Positions 19,686 through 30,469 of a DNA stretch of 64,000 bases are shown in pieces. The translations under genes were made by a program, and so were the position numbers. Each line of letters begins with the position of its first letter. Position 1 is the stretch's first letter. The stretch lies in assembly GCF_047948215.1 (NCBI RefSeq), contig NC_134465.1, forward strand, positions 50,437,946-50,501,945. The letters are read 5' to 3'. The notes beneath the pieces were generated by a model, which saw nothing but the letters and a program-made list of their open reading frames with translations, was not told the origin of the DNA and ran no database searches. This stretch comes from Lycorma delicatula (taxonomy: Eukaryota; Arthropoda; Insecta; Hemiptera; Fulgoridae).

Positions 19686-20075
19686 ATCCGTGGGGTGATT
19701 GGTAACGTCTCGGCCTTTCACCCAAAGGTCCTGGGTTTGAATCCCGGCCAGACACTTTCTTTTTCCTGTTTAGCCTCCGGTAACTACCGTTTAGAAAATA
19801 CTTCAGAGGATGATATGTATGAGTGTAAATGAAGTGTAGTCTTGTACATTCTCAGTTCGACCATTTCTGAGATGTGTGGTTAATTGAAACTCAACCACCA
19901 AAGAACACCGGTATCCACGATCTAGTATTCAGGTCCGTGTAAAAAAATAGCTGGCTTTACTAGGACTTGAACGCTGTAACTCTCGACTTCCAAATCAGCT
20001 GATTTGGGAAGACGCGTTCACCATTAGACCAATCCGGTGGGTTCGGTCAGACACTGCAGTTTTCGTACGCTACAT
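19686..20075 (+). mobile_element. SINE-B copy split by SINE-A
   Basis: The head runs from 19686 (CCGTGGGGTGATTGGTAACG, then CCTTTCACCCAAAGGTCCTG) to the B box GGGTTTGAATCCC and 'ggccagacact'. It resumes at 20056 with GCAGTTTTCGTACGCTACA, the SINE-B body seen at 55283. The interruption is the SINE-A at 19757-20044. Confidence 0.75.
19757..20044 (-). mobile_element. SINE-A inserted in SINE-B, with TSD
   Basis: Flanked by GGCCAGACACT (19746-19756) and GGTCAGACACT (20045-20055), an 11 bp duplication with one mismatch. Complete with head and tail. It shows that SINE-A was active after this SINE-B copy inserted. Confidence 0.88.
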
Positions 20076-20885
20076 TATCATATTCCACGCACAAGATTCA
20101 AGTAATGTGGCGATATCATCAAGCGAAAAGAAAAAAACACATTTTGTTAAAATTAAAGAAATATTATTTTTGCTCATAATATATATTCATATTTTATCAA
20201 AATTAAAAAAAAAAACTAAAATTTTAAGAATATAAAGGTTTTTTATTCGACTAAGATTGTTTATTAATTATTTAAAAGTTGTTAAAAAAATATGTTTGGG
20301 TCATTGAAATAATTTTAAACTTTAGTTGTTTGTTTTTCTTTTTAATGCGTCGCGTCGCTTTGATAAACAGCTTTAGTATCTTATTTACAACGGTTGAAAG
20401 TCGACGTAAACATTTCCAAGTGAATTAATGATGCACAGTTTTGTCATAGTCTACTGTTGCCAATTTATATTACTTTTGGTGACAGTGTATTTTATTCATT
20501 TGCTTAATACATTTTATTCATCTTATTTATTTAACTATAATTGGAAAACTGAATTTTTTTTAAAGTAATTATGTGAGAATATTTTAATAACAAAAGTAAT
20601 TTTATACTGGAAAACCTTGAGTTCAATTCCGTTCTAAATTTAACGTAACTTTTGTTATATTTTTATAATAACGGAACAGGTGTTGAGTAAATAGATATAA
20701 AAAAGTTATAATTTGTTTAAAATAATGTTATTTCCATAGAGGTCAGTTGCAGATCAACAACTGATAAATCGAAATGTTCAGAGTTCATATCCCAGATTAG
20801 ATTTGTTACTTTACCTTTTATGTATCTTGCCGATTATTAAAGAATTTTATATGTGGTAAAAAGCAACAATTGAAGTTAATAAGAC
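20076..20885. other. AT-rich DNA, no feature recognised
   Basis: No supported feature. Confidence 0.4.
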
Positions 20886-20889
20886 TGAC

Positions 20890-21478
20890 GGGATGGGTCT
20901 AGGTCGAGGTTTTTCACAAGGATGCTACCTTTCACCTACACTGTTCAACATATACATTGGAGATGTAGTAACGAATATATGACTAGAAAAAAGAACTGAC
21001 GACATGATAATTCTACCTGATCGCATACACGTACTTCAAAGATTGTTTACAACCTTGGAGGAAGAAATGAAAGAGTATGAAATGAAAATAGATATAGGAA
21101 AAACTAGAATAGCAACAAAGAAGATTTAGTGGTAGGAACAAGTAAAGGAGGAGTTGAGAAAGTAAAAAAAAAAACCAGATATTTGGGGATTACGGTTGAC
21201 TAAGGACTGGAAGAGCACAATGGAAATAAAAAGAAGGATAACGATGTCATAGGAAGCGTTCAATAAGAAAAGTTACTATGTAGTAAAAGTTTGGACTTAA
21301 GAGTAAAGGAAGAAGTTAGCCAAATGCTATTTTTGGATCGTTTTCTTGTATAGGCGTGAAGTATGGTCGATAATAAAGAGGGAGAGAGTTGGATTGAGGC
21401 TTTTAATGTGACTATATGGAGAAAATTAGAGAAAGTAAAATGGATGGATAAAAGTGAGGAATGAGGAAGTTGAACAAA
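20890..21478 (+). pseudogene. Degraded non-LTR reverse transcriptase fragment
   Basis: The plus strand reads GFSQGCYLSPTLFNIYIGDVV (motif B) at about 20913-20975, then MKEYEMKIDIGKTRI-type sequence (about 21069-21115) where RTs have the K-I-N--K-K segment. In-frame stops and a lost FADD box make it a pseudogene. It is a different family from LINE-1 and LINE-2. The C-terminal part fades after about 21450. Confidence 0.6.
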
Positions 21479-21482
21479 GCTA

Positions 21483-22315
21483 CGTAATCGAGGAAAACCT
21501 ACACGGTCCGACAATGCGGCTCACGCCACATTGACCCTTGACCTCTAAGTTCCAGGGTGGCCTGAGTTCTGGCCCCCCCCAAGAGCTGGGCAGTGGAATA
21601 TCATATGTTCGTTCGACTGGACATCCTCGCAGCTTATCAGCTGCGAGGCGGAACCGAAAGAAATATTTGTTCAAGTTCGCGTGGTTGGAGACCACCTGGG
21701 CAACCGTTGCCCTTAAAAATGAAGAAGAGGCATACCATCCTCCCAAATCTTGTATAAATCTATACAAGTACCTTCCCTTAGTCGTGGTGTACCGTTATTG
21801 CTGTCGTGCATCCATCGCGAGAGTAGCAAGTCGGAAAGCAACCCCAGGTAAGGCACCCCGAGAACAGCCTGCCAAGCGGCTCTCTTATGGCAGACAGCAG
21901 ATGATAAAAGATATCCGGGTCAATTTGGTCAATACCCGGTGTCTTTCTCAGTGCCATTCGAGAAACTACTCGGTCTATATCCATGGGATCCACAGCCCCT
22001 ACATCAAGGAATGGTGTCTCACCCGCCTTGACGCCGACTTCTGCTTCACCCTCCGGAGCATATGGAAACAGAGTATCCAGGAACGCCTGGTAAGTCGCCA
22101 CAGATATTAAAGTGTGGTCACCACCACCAAACTCTCATCGAACACTGGTCAGCACGTTCAATGGCTTTGGCTGGTAACATGATTTTGCGAGCTGCCAGGG
22201 GCTGCGCTGCAACTTGCGTATAGAATTTTGCCAAAACTTGAGTTTGGCTTCCTTGATGGCATGAACGTATTGACTACGGACGCGCCGGTACACACGCAGG
22301 CCCTCAGCGAGCACA
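21483..22315 (-). pseudogene. R1-like LINE with internal deletion
   Basis: On the minus strand, from 22315 downward, the frame first gives YVHAIKEAKLKFWQNSI. ALRKTPGIDQIDPDIF follows (about 21970-21930), the start of the RT domain in R1-type elements, where K-PG-D-I is typical. Near 21775 the sequence jumps directly to a C-terminal region also present at 40055-40330 (YRFIQDLGGWYAS, then a SNHANLNKYFFRFRLA block). The whole catalytic RT core is missing. GC-rich against AT-rich flanks. Confidence 0.7.
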
Positions 22316-22624
22316 TATATATATGTTTAAATAAATATTTAAAAATTGAAAAAATTGTCAGATGAATGAGTCGATTTTAATTAACTCGCATCTTAACGCT
22401 TCATTCTGAACGATTCGGAAATCACGTATCTTATACGTGAGTGAATTTTTTGTTTTACTAGTGGTTTTAGAGGACTACCCAAAAAGGAGTATAATGTATT
22501 TCAAAAATCAAATTTAGCCATTCAGTCGTGTTCGACCCTTGACAATTGCATAGGCATAGATGTTTTTGCTGGCATTGGAATTTTCTTGGCATGTTTTACG
22601 GGTGGTTAGCCATTGCTTACCCAA
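22316..22624. other. No feature recognised
   Basis: Unassigned sequence with a short TA run at 22314-22324. Confidence 0.4.
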
Positions 22625-22797
22625 TGTGGTTAATTGAAACACAACCTCCAAAATACATTGGTATTAACAGTCTAGCATTGAAATCCATATAAAAGCAGCT
22701 GCCTTTACAAGGAATCGAACCTTACAAAACCCGATTTCGAAAATCAGCTGATTTTGCTGTGACAAGTTTAACCATTAGACTAACCCGGCGAGTTAAT
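22625..22797 (-). mobile_element. SINE-A2 fragment
   Basis: The plus strand shows 'gtggttaattgaaacacaac', 'cctttacaaggaatcgaacc' (B box complement), 'aaaatcagctgattt' and the head complement 'attagactaacccgg'. The tail portion is missing. Confidence 0.6.
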
Positions 22798-22895
22798 GTA
22801 TTTAGGTTGTATGTAAGTATGTTTGTTCCACCGTAACAGCTCAACAGTTCAACCGATGTAGATGTATGACCCCTAGCTGACGTCCTTATGTTACC

Positions 22896-22937
22896 GGGAG
22901 TGCCATAAGCTATATACATATAGCTTATGGCACTCCC
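22896..22937. repeat. Perfect 42 nt palindrome
   Basis: Two 20-base arms (GGGAGTGCCATAAGCTATAT and its exact reverse complement) separated by 2 bases. A third half-copy (TTTGGCACTCCC) follows at 22951-22962, directly before a TA tract. Confidence 0.95.
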
Positions 22938-22957
22938 TATATATATACCCTTTGGCA

Positions 22958-22962
22958 CTCCC

Positions 22963-22997
<35 letters not shown>

Positions 22998-22999
22998 CT
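22958..22999. repeat. (TA)n microsatellite
   Basis: Uninterrupted TA dinucleotides apart from one TG. Confidence 0.95.
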
Positions 23000-23150
23000 C
23001 CTAGAATATGTTTTAAAAATTTGAAAAAGGATTATATTACATACAAAATTTTCGTCACCCGCATGCTCTTTAATTATGTCCTGTAAATAATTATCCTATA
23101 TTAAAAAACAATGTTTATCAGCAAGATTTTTTTTGGCAATCATGTTTTTA

Positions 23151-23822
23151 CTTCCTTGTATGAAGTAAAATAAGTATTGTGATCGCGAAAAATTTTTGCT
23201 TATCATATTTCAACGGAAATATCCAGTTTGATCATACCTTAATCCATTTTGACTAGATTCGGCGTGACGTCTGTACGTACGTATGTATCTCGCATAACTC
23301 AAAAACGATTAACCGTAGAATGTTGAAATTTTGGATTTAGGACTGTTGTAACATCTAGTTGTGCAAATCTCCCTTTTTGATTGTAATTGACCGAACCAAG
23401 AGTGTCCAAAAAACTCTAAAATTCCAATAATTTGGATTTTTGATTTTTTCTTAATTGCTATAATAAGCTCTCATTGAGAGTTATTCAACGATATATTGTA
23501 CTTATTTTCATTGGTTCCAGAGTTGTTGCCAAATAACATTTTAATTAATGAAATATATGGATCTTACAAGGGAAAGGCACATTGATTCGAATCCGACTTC
23601 ATCTCCTCTTTTTTTTTAATTTAAATATATTGATTTATTAATAATTATTAACCTCTGTAAAAAAAATTTACAATAAATATTAATTCAATAATAACAATAG
23701 AAAAAAAAATTGAGAAGTTATTAACAAAATATAATTTTATGTACTTTTCATTTTTTTTTTAAATGTGTATATATAATTTAATAGGCGTACAAGGAGGTCA
23801 TGTGGTGTCCACATCAGATTTT
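23151..23822 (+). mobile_element. Family M element, full length
   Basis: Runs from ACTTCCTTGTATGAAGTAAA to GTACAAGGAGGTCATGTGGTG and TCCACATCAGATT. It includes the CGTACGTA block (about 23274), 'ggatttaggactgttgtaac', and the B-box region GATTCGAATCCGACTTCATC (23583-23602). The inverted 12 bp ends are visible with one change. This is the best template for the family's full length (~670 bp). Confidence 0.8.
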
Positions 23823-24478
23823 TAATATTTAACTTTTGTAACCAAAATGACGGCTATTTGATTTTTTCACACCTGTTTCAAAAACTGACTAAAGTACCTC
23901 TTAAATAACTGTTCAGTTATGAAATATTAAACAAACAAAATTTAACAGATATTCTTATTTTTAAAGTAACTTTGTTTTTTTTTTGTAAGAGATCACCATA
24001 TTTCCATGTCATCCATGTGGTAAATCAAACATTTTATAATTTAGCTACGAAAAATAAATAGCCGTCATTTTGTTGTCGTAGCCTGAAATTTTTGTTCTTT
24101 AAAATTAAATTTCACAGTTGTACTCTTTCGATTAAAAATTTTTGAATTGCTCCTGATGGTGATTGGATAGTCAGGTCACCGATAACTAGATTATTTTAAG
24201 ATAGGAGATATTTGATAAATTTCATTTTTCGCAGCAGTTTAATTTTTATCTTGGAATAGTCTTCATAACATGACTTATTTTTTTAAATCCATTTAGTTGT
24301 TACATTGTTAAGGTATGTTATATTTTAGTGACGTACTATGTATGGATTAGTTTGTATTACGCATATCTTTACTATGTCTTCAATTCTGCTGTTGTTATTT
24401 CTGTGATGTAAAATTAACTTAATAGATTTACTTATTATGTACCCCACGCACCGGTTTTTTAAAAGATATTTTTATTTT
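23823..24478. other. AT-rich DNA, no feature recognised
   Basis: No supported feature. Confidence 0.4.
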
Positions 24479-25105
24479 TTACTTCCTTGTACGTAGTAAA
24501 AGAAGTATTATAATCGCGAAAAATTCTGGTTTTCAGATTTCAACGGTGATATCCATTTTGACCATCACTGAATCCATTTTCACTAGTTTCGGCGTGACGT
24601 CTGTACGTACGTACGTATCTCGCATAAATGAAAAAGGATTAACTGTGCAATGTTGAAATTTTGGATTTAAGTCCATTGTAATATCTAGTTCAGCATCTTT
24701 CCTTTTGATTGCAATCGGCTGGACCAAAAGTGTCCAAAAAAGCCCAAAATCCAATTTTTTTTTTTAACTGCAGTAATAAGCCGTAATTGAGTAATTTTCA
24801 ACGATATATCATAAGTGGTACTTATTTTCACTGGTTCCAAAGTTATACACAAATAAAACTGTAATTAATGAAATATTTGGATCTTACAAGGCACATCGGT
24901 TCGAATCCAACTTTATATACATATATTTTTTTAACTTTTATTTTTTAATATAAATATTAAAAAAAATATACAAGAAATAATAATTCAATAATAACAATTT
25001 AAAAAAATATGAAAAAAAATCAGAAGTTATTGGTGAAATAAAATTTTTTGTACTTTCAAAAATGTGAATATGTAATTTAATAGGGATACAAGAAAGTCAT
25101 GTGTT
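24479..25105 (+). mobile_element. Family M element
   Basis: ACTTCCTTGTACGTAGTAAA start, B box CATCGGTTCGAATCCAAC at 24894-24911, end near 'ataagaaagtcatgtgtttc' (about 25100) without the TCCACATC block. Confidence 0.75.
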
Positions 25106-25292
25106 TCTTTGTTTGTATAATTATCTGATTAAAAATAAAATCTGGCAATTGTAGAAAGCGGTTTTAATAAGCTTTTTAGACTTTTATAGGCTTCCATATT
25201 CATAAATAATTTTCTTTTCGTTGACAAATTGTAATCAAATCTATATTCGTATGAAAAGTCAAAAAACAGTTTTTTAAAATATACTTTACTAG

Positions 25293-25420
25293 ATGTAGCT
25301 CGCGGCTTCGCTCGTTTTGGATTTGAATTGTACTTAAAATACATTTTCGAAAGAAATATTAATTTTTTTTTGTTAAAAATTAACCGTAATTTAAAGGCTG
25401 ATGTTTTAATGACCATATTG
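25293..25420 (+). repeat. Family G-type start fragment
   Basis: Starts ACTAGATGTAGCTCGCGGCT followed by TCGCTCG. This is the same kind of 'tactag...gc-ttcgct' start as at 28260, 38440 and 57211. The remainder does not match those copies. Confidence 0.35.
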
Positions 25421-25552
25421 GCAAAAGTAAGTAAGTACGTATATATGCACGTACGTACAAACGTCACGCCGAAAGTAATCAAAACTGATTCAGCGATGCT
25501 GAAAATGAATACTTCCGTTAAAATCTGAAAACTGAAATTTTTCGCGATTACT
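25420..25552 (-). mobile_element. Family M end fragment, inverted
   Basis: The reverse complement of the first ~130 bp of family M (CACGTACGTACAAACGTCAC, 'gattcagcgatgctgaaaat', 'tgaaatttttcgcgatta'). It abuts the forward copy that starts at about 25549. Confidence 0.65.
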
Positions 25553-26190
25553 TCGGTTTTCAAATTTTAACGGAAATATCCAGTTTGATGATCCGTGAAT
25601 CCACTTTGACTAGTCCGGAGTGACGTCTGTACGTACGTATAACGTACGCACGTATGTATCTCTCAAAAATGGTTAGCTGTAGGATGTTAAAATTTTGGAT
25701 TTAGGATTGTTATGACATCTAGGTGTGTACCTCTCTTTTCGACTGCAATCGGCTGAACCAAAAGTGTCCAAAAAAGCCCAAAATCCAAAAGGTTTGGATT
25801 TTAGACTTTTTCTTAATTACAGTAATAAGCCCTAATTGAGAGATTTTCAGTGATGTTTCATAAGTGGTACTTATTTTCATTGGTTCCAGAGTTATAGTCA
25901 AATAAAAGTTTAATTAATGAAATATTTGGATCTTATAAAGGGAAGGCACATCGGTTAAAATCCGACATCATCTCCTTTTTTTATTTAAATATAATGATTT
26001 AATAATAATTATTAACTTCTGTTTGTAAAAAAAAATTTACAATAAAGAATAATTCAATAATAACTAAAAAAAAAAAAAAAAAACACTAATATGAGAAGTT
26101 ATTAATGAAATAGAATTTTATGTACTTTTAAAAATGTGTAAATATAATTTAATAGGCGTACAAGGGGTCATGCAGTATCCACATAAAATT
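25549..26190 (+). mobile_element. Family M element
   Basis: Starts within the 'tttcggttttcaaatttta' block, so it lacks the outer ACTTCC end. It continues through CGTACGTA, a mutated B box (CGGTTAAAATCC, about 25952) and the terminal GTATCCACATAAAATT. Confidence 0.75.
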
Positions 26191-26470
26191 TTAAAAAAGG
26201 ATTTATTAAACCTGTACCATTTTAAAAATAATTTCAGCAAATAACGACGAACATAAATTTATTCATTATAGCAAATTAATCTACGCAAACAAATACACTT
26301 TAATTCAATTCACTTAAAAGTTATTCAGTTGTAAACAAACCGCGGGGCGTTTAATAGACTGTCTCGAAAGATACGCGTACAAATTATATATGTTTGATGC
26401 TTTCAATTGGCGCCGATTGAATCGAATTAATTACATGACAGCTATATAGTACAGTCAATTTATATTTTTA

Positions 26471-26900
26471 TTTGAAAATCCTTACCTACCGATTGATCTT
26501 TTTTCCATGCGTTAGGGGTGATGAGGGAAGCTTAACTCCAGATTTTTAACATCCCCCTCCCATAGATTTTTGAAAAACTCGAAAAACGCAAAAAGTTTTT
26601 GAAATGCGTTTTTCTCTGAATCTATGAATTTTAGAGAAAGGTTTTACCAACAAAAAATATAGAGGACATTCTCCTCTACAATTAATGTGTTTGAAGTTAT
26701 GCCGTATAATTTGAAATTGAAATACTAGCTGGAGCTGAAGTTGTAAAAAACGTGTTTTTTTCGGTTTTTTCACCGGAAAAATTGTTTTTCGTCTGTATTG
26801 TATTTTGGAAAAGTTGTTAATCTAAAAAAAAGTTATATAAAAAAAAATATAGTTTTCATCTTATTAAAATGGTATTTTTCTTTAAACATTCTGTACTCCA
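26471..26900. other. Unassigned block with purine/pyrimidine runs
   Basis: Sequence such as 'gaaaaacgcaaaaagttttt' and 'ggacattctcctctacaatt' has the feel of a dispersed arthropod repeat, but I see no second copy in the window. No coding evidence. Confidence 0.3.
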
Positions 26901-27840
26901 AGTATGAATCGATTTTTTCAAATGACAACTGTTTTATTCAAGGATTATTATTTAATAAGAAAAGAAAAGAAAACTTAGATTTGTTTTGATTAACTGAGTA
27001 AGAAAATTTACGTACTAATAAATAAAAAATAAAAAAAATTACTTCACGGTTGAAATAATATATTTATAAGTAAAAATTTGATTTGAAATTTCACGCCGTT
27101 GTTGTTAATATGCAGAAGAAGCTTATATAAGAAAATAACTAGCGGTCGAATTGTGTTATATAAGTTGCAGTTGAAAATAACAAATACGTATATTTGTTTA
27201 TTCTTAGAATTATCCTAATGTAGAATGACATATGAAACGTTTTCTAATTCACTTGTCAACATACGTAATTTGTACAGTATACTCATGTTCCTATTATATT
27301 CGTTGCATAAACAGTCTTAGTGTAAGTAACGTGCACATACCAATTGCCTAATATGTGTTGATGGAAATGAGCCATTTTTAATATGATTAGATTGTACTTC
27401 ATGAGTTCATTCTTTTACTTAAAGATAGAACCAAGAAAAGTAAAGTATTGTCGCGTGTTCGTGGCTCGAACAGGATATTGAGAGATTAAAAATGTTTATA
27501 TAATTACAATTTATTGGTTTAAAAACATAAATAAAAAAGATATATCAATAAAAATAAAAATAATAATAAAAAATAGTATAGTAATCTTAACCTCAATCAT
27601 AATCAGAATAATATTAATAATAATAATAATAATAACTGAATAAAAAAAATTCCCAATAATAATTAGAATAATACTAATAATAGTAGTAAGATTAACATCA
27701 TGAACATATTGGTGGCATGACAAACGTTTGTTCATATCATCGTATTAGGAAATGTAAAGGAAAACCAAAAAGGGATACGCTGTTTGTCAGGAAAGGTTCA
27801 TTTACCTCCGAAGGTACTTGAAGCACTGTAGAATGGATAC
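26901..27840. other. AT-rich DNA, no gene recognised
   Basis: 27530-27700 is an ATA/AAT-rich low-complexity tract whose ORF is almost all Ile, Phe and Val. It is not a gene. Confidence 0.45.
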
Positions 27841-27842
27841 AA

Positions 27843-28070
27843 GCGTTCAAGTCCTAGTAAAGCCAGATATTTTTACACGGATTTGAATACTAGATCGTGG
27901 ATACCGGTGTTCTTTGGTGGTTGGGTTTCAATTAACCACACATCTCAGGAACGGTCGAACTGAGAATGTACAAGACTACACTTCATTTACACTCATACAT
28001 ATCATCCTCATTCATCCTCTGAAGAATTATCTAAACGGTAGTTACCGGAGGCTAAACAGGAAAAAGAAGA
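27843..28070 (+). mobile_element. SINE-A copy, A box missing
   Basis: Starts at the B box GCGTTCAAGTCCTAG and keeps the full body and the tail 'ggaggctaaacaggaaaaag'. A small duplication 'catcctcattcatcctc' lies near 28001. Confidence 0.8.
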
Positions 28071-28154
28071 ATGGATACCGTCCTCCAAAATCCAAAGATA
28101 TTTTAAACAATATAAGAGCCTACAACAACGCCTTTCAAATGATTTCGTTTGGAA

Positions 28155-28225
28155 ATTTTATCAGTATTATTTTCAAAATCATGAGGATAACGAACAAAAC
28201 GGGGGATCAAGGGGGAAAAGCCTTG
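28155..28225 (+). repeat. Dispersed repeat matching 256-320
   Basis: Shares the 'tttatcagtattattttc' start and the 'catgagg-t--cgaac' continuation with the segment at 256-320. Confidence 0.4.
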
Positions 28226-28259
28226 GCCGAATAGTTTTTAATAATTATTTTTATAAAAA

Positions 28260-28568
28260 TACTAGCAGACCCGGCAATGCTTCGCTAGAGAGAGAGAGAG
28301 AGAGTGAATGAAAGAGACTGAGAGAGAGAGAGAGAGTATAAATGAACACAATTGAAAATTTGATAAAAGAATTAAAAAACTGAACTTCACAAATTTTACC
28401 TTTGACTTATCCTCCTTCCCCTTTTCCCTTTCAAACTTCTCCCTCAACCCTCTCCCAGTTTACTTTTTACCCTTTCCCATTTTCCCCTTTTCTCTTTCCA
28501 CCTTTTTCCCGCGCGTAAATCGGTCCATTAGTTTTTTTGTCTTTAGCGGACACACATATATATAGAAT
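28260..28568 (+). mobile_element. Family G element, left part, split by LINE-2
   Basis: ACTAGCAGACCCGGCAATGC start, GA microsatellite (28286-28336), 'aaaaaactgaacttcacaaa', a C/T-rich segment, 'cgtaaatcggtccattag', 'agcggacacacata'. The same order is seen at 57211-57430 and in part at 38437-38700. It is interrupted at 28569 and resumes at 29211. Confidence 0.75.
28286..28336. repeat. (GA)n microsatellite
   Basis: Two GA runs separated by TGAATGAAAGAGACT. Confidence 0.9.
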
Positions 28569-29210
28569 GCCTTTCGACTAAAACAAAACTTAAACATTAT
28601 AAAACTGTAGTTCAGCCAGAAGTCACCTATGGAAGCGAGAACCTTTTCAAAATCACTCAGAAAAACCGAATTGATAAAATTCTGAAAATAGAAAGGAGAA
28701 TTGTCAGAACATGTATCAATAAAAAACACCAAAAAGAAGGCCGATGATGGATTGTGCCAAATGAGGTGGTGTATCGAGAAATAGAGCCTGTTACTGATAC
28801 TATGCGGAAAAAAATAATCTCTTTCTTTGGTCATCTCATAAGGACACCAGAAACAATACTGTCAAGAAATATCATTGAAAAGCTCTAGTTCCAAAAGCTA
28901 GAAGTAGGATGGATCAAAGAAATTAGAGAAGATATGAAAGAATTGGGAATTTCCCTCTGATTGACCTACAGAATAAAAGTGGAAAAATTACAAAGCTAAA
29001 AGACAAAAGCAATAGATTTAAACAAAAGACAGACAAACGGCAAAATACAACGAAGAGGGTGTTTACGGATGAAGAAAGGAAAGCAAGATCTGAACGGATG
29101 AAGAAATACTGGGCAGCTCAGAGGAGTAAAATAACACGCTTTTCTCAGAAAGATCCAACTAAAATTGACTTAAGTGGTCCCATGTTGGCCGTAAAAGCAT
29201 AATAATAATA
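28569..29210 (+). mobile_element. LINE-2 insertion with 13 bp TSD
   Basis: 5'-truncated insertion in a family G element. It is flanked by a perfect duplication ATATATATAGAAT at 28556-28568 and 29211-29223, and ends in an AATAATAATAAT tail. The plus strand encodes LKHYKTVVQPEVTYGSENLF, then KIERRIVRTCINKKHQKEG followed by an in-frame TGA, further C-terminal sequence (FFGHLIRTPE), and the Lys/Arg-rich end. A TAA-type tail occurs in several non-LTR clades (for example the I clade) and distinguishes this family from poly(A)-tailed LINE-1. Not functional. Confidence 0.9.
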
Positions 29211-29645
29211 ATATATATAGAATAGAAAGTCTTTTGTATATTTGTTTGTTTGTTTTTTAAATATCTCGACATCGGCCACACCTAGAGGATATAGTTTTTG
29301 CAAAAATATTTTTTATTCATATTCTAAATATGAACCAAATCCGTCCATAAATATAATTGTTCTAAATATCTCAACCCCAGCGCCATATAGCAGGTTCATT
29401 TTTTCAGAGATAATTCTTTCCGTGTAAGTAACGTGTATTCTGAATATGAGGCAAATCGTACCATAAATACAATTTTTCGAAATATCTCGACGCCAGCGCC
29501 ACCTAGCGGGTCCAAACTAATTCAGAAACCTTCCCTGGTTCAACCATTTCCCAAAGTTTCATCGCTATTGGATGAACGGTTTAGGAAGGCATAAGAGACA
29601 TACAGACAGACAAACATTCATTTTTATATATATATATATATATAG
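29211..29645 (+). mobile_element. Family G element, right part
   Basis: Continues with 'gtatatttgtttgtttgttt', 'aatatctcgacatcggcc', two diverged internal units around 'aatatctcgaccccagcgcc' and 'cacctagcgggtcc', 'gatgaacggtttaggaaggc', 'gacatacagacagacaaaca', and a terminal TA run with TAGATG. Matches 57455-57882. Confidence 0.75.
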
Positions 29646-30294
29646 ATGTTATAATTTACCATGTTATAGGTTTATTATATAATAATAATAAAATTAAAGG
29701 TTTTTCTGCAAATAGAGATTAGCAGTGGACTTATCATTGGATTTTGGAAAAATAATTGCGTGATTTGTCGTGCTCAGACGAATATGTGTTGTGAATGTTT
29801 GTCAGCAGCAAGTTCCTTCCGTAATGGTTTGGTCCTGTTAGATTTGAATTTTACTTTAGATGCCTCTTACAGCAGTTACATTATTTTGCTGATGACATAA
29901 AATTTCTTTGTTAACACTAATGAGAAATAAAATTTTATAGTGAATCATAAACAGACGTAATAAGTTGATTTAAAACGTACAACAGTATGTAGATAATATT
30001 ATTTGTTCATTAAAATACAAAAGAAATAATAAAAATGTATGACGAATAAATGTTAATTATAAAATTTTATCAGTAATAAGTTACATATTGCTCACATGTA
30101 CCGTAATGATGCAAATAGAAAAAAATTTATTAAAGATAAAATATGTCATAAAAAAATTCCCTAACGTGATTTGTATTCCATGGAATTATTAATATAACGT
30201 TTTTTTTATGAATAAAATTACTGATACATATTTCAGTTATAAGTTATCAAATGAAACTTAATGTATTTTCTACATCATTCATTATATTGATTTT
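29646..30294. other. AT-rich DNA, no feature recognised
   Basis: No supported feature. Confidence 0.4.
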
Positions 30295-30469
30295 TACTTC
30301 CTTGTACGAAGTAAAGGAAATATTGTGATCGCAAAAAATTTCAGTTTTCAAATTTCAGCGGAAATATCCATTTTGACCATCCCTGAATCCATTTTGATTA
30401 ATTTTGGAGTGACGTTTGTACGTATATACAAATGTACATACGCGCGTATGTATCTCGCATAACTCTTTC
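30295..30469 (+). mobile_element. Family M element, truncated by SINE-A
   Basis: ACTTCCTTGTACGAAGTAAA start through 'catccctgaatccattttga' to 'atctcgcataactc', where SINE-A begins. I do not see the rest of M on the other side. Confidence 0.7.

Noticed and set aside
21538..22110. 190-codon plus-strand ORF.
   Set aside because: Antisense shadow of the R1-like minus-strand reading, which carries recognisable motifs.
22958..22999. Possible CRISPR-like or satellite array.
   Set aside because: Simple TA dinucleotide repeat. No repeat-spacer structure exists anywhere in the window.
27511..27735. Ile-rich membrane-like ORF.
   Set aside because: It is the product of an AAT/ATA low-complexity tract; no signal beyond composition.
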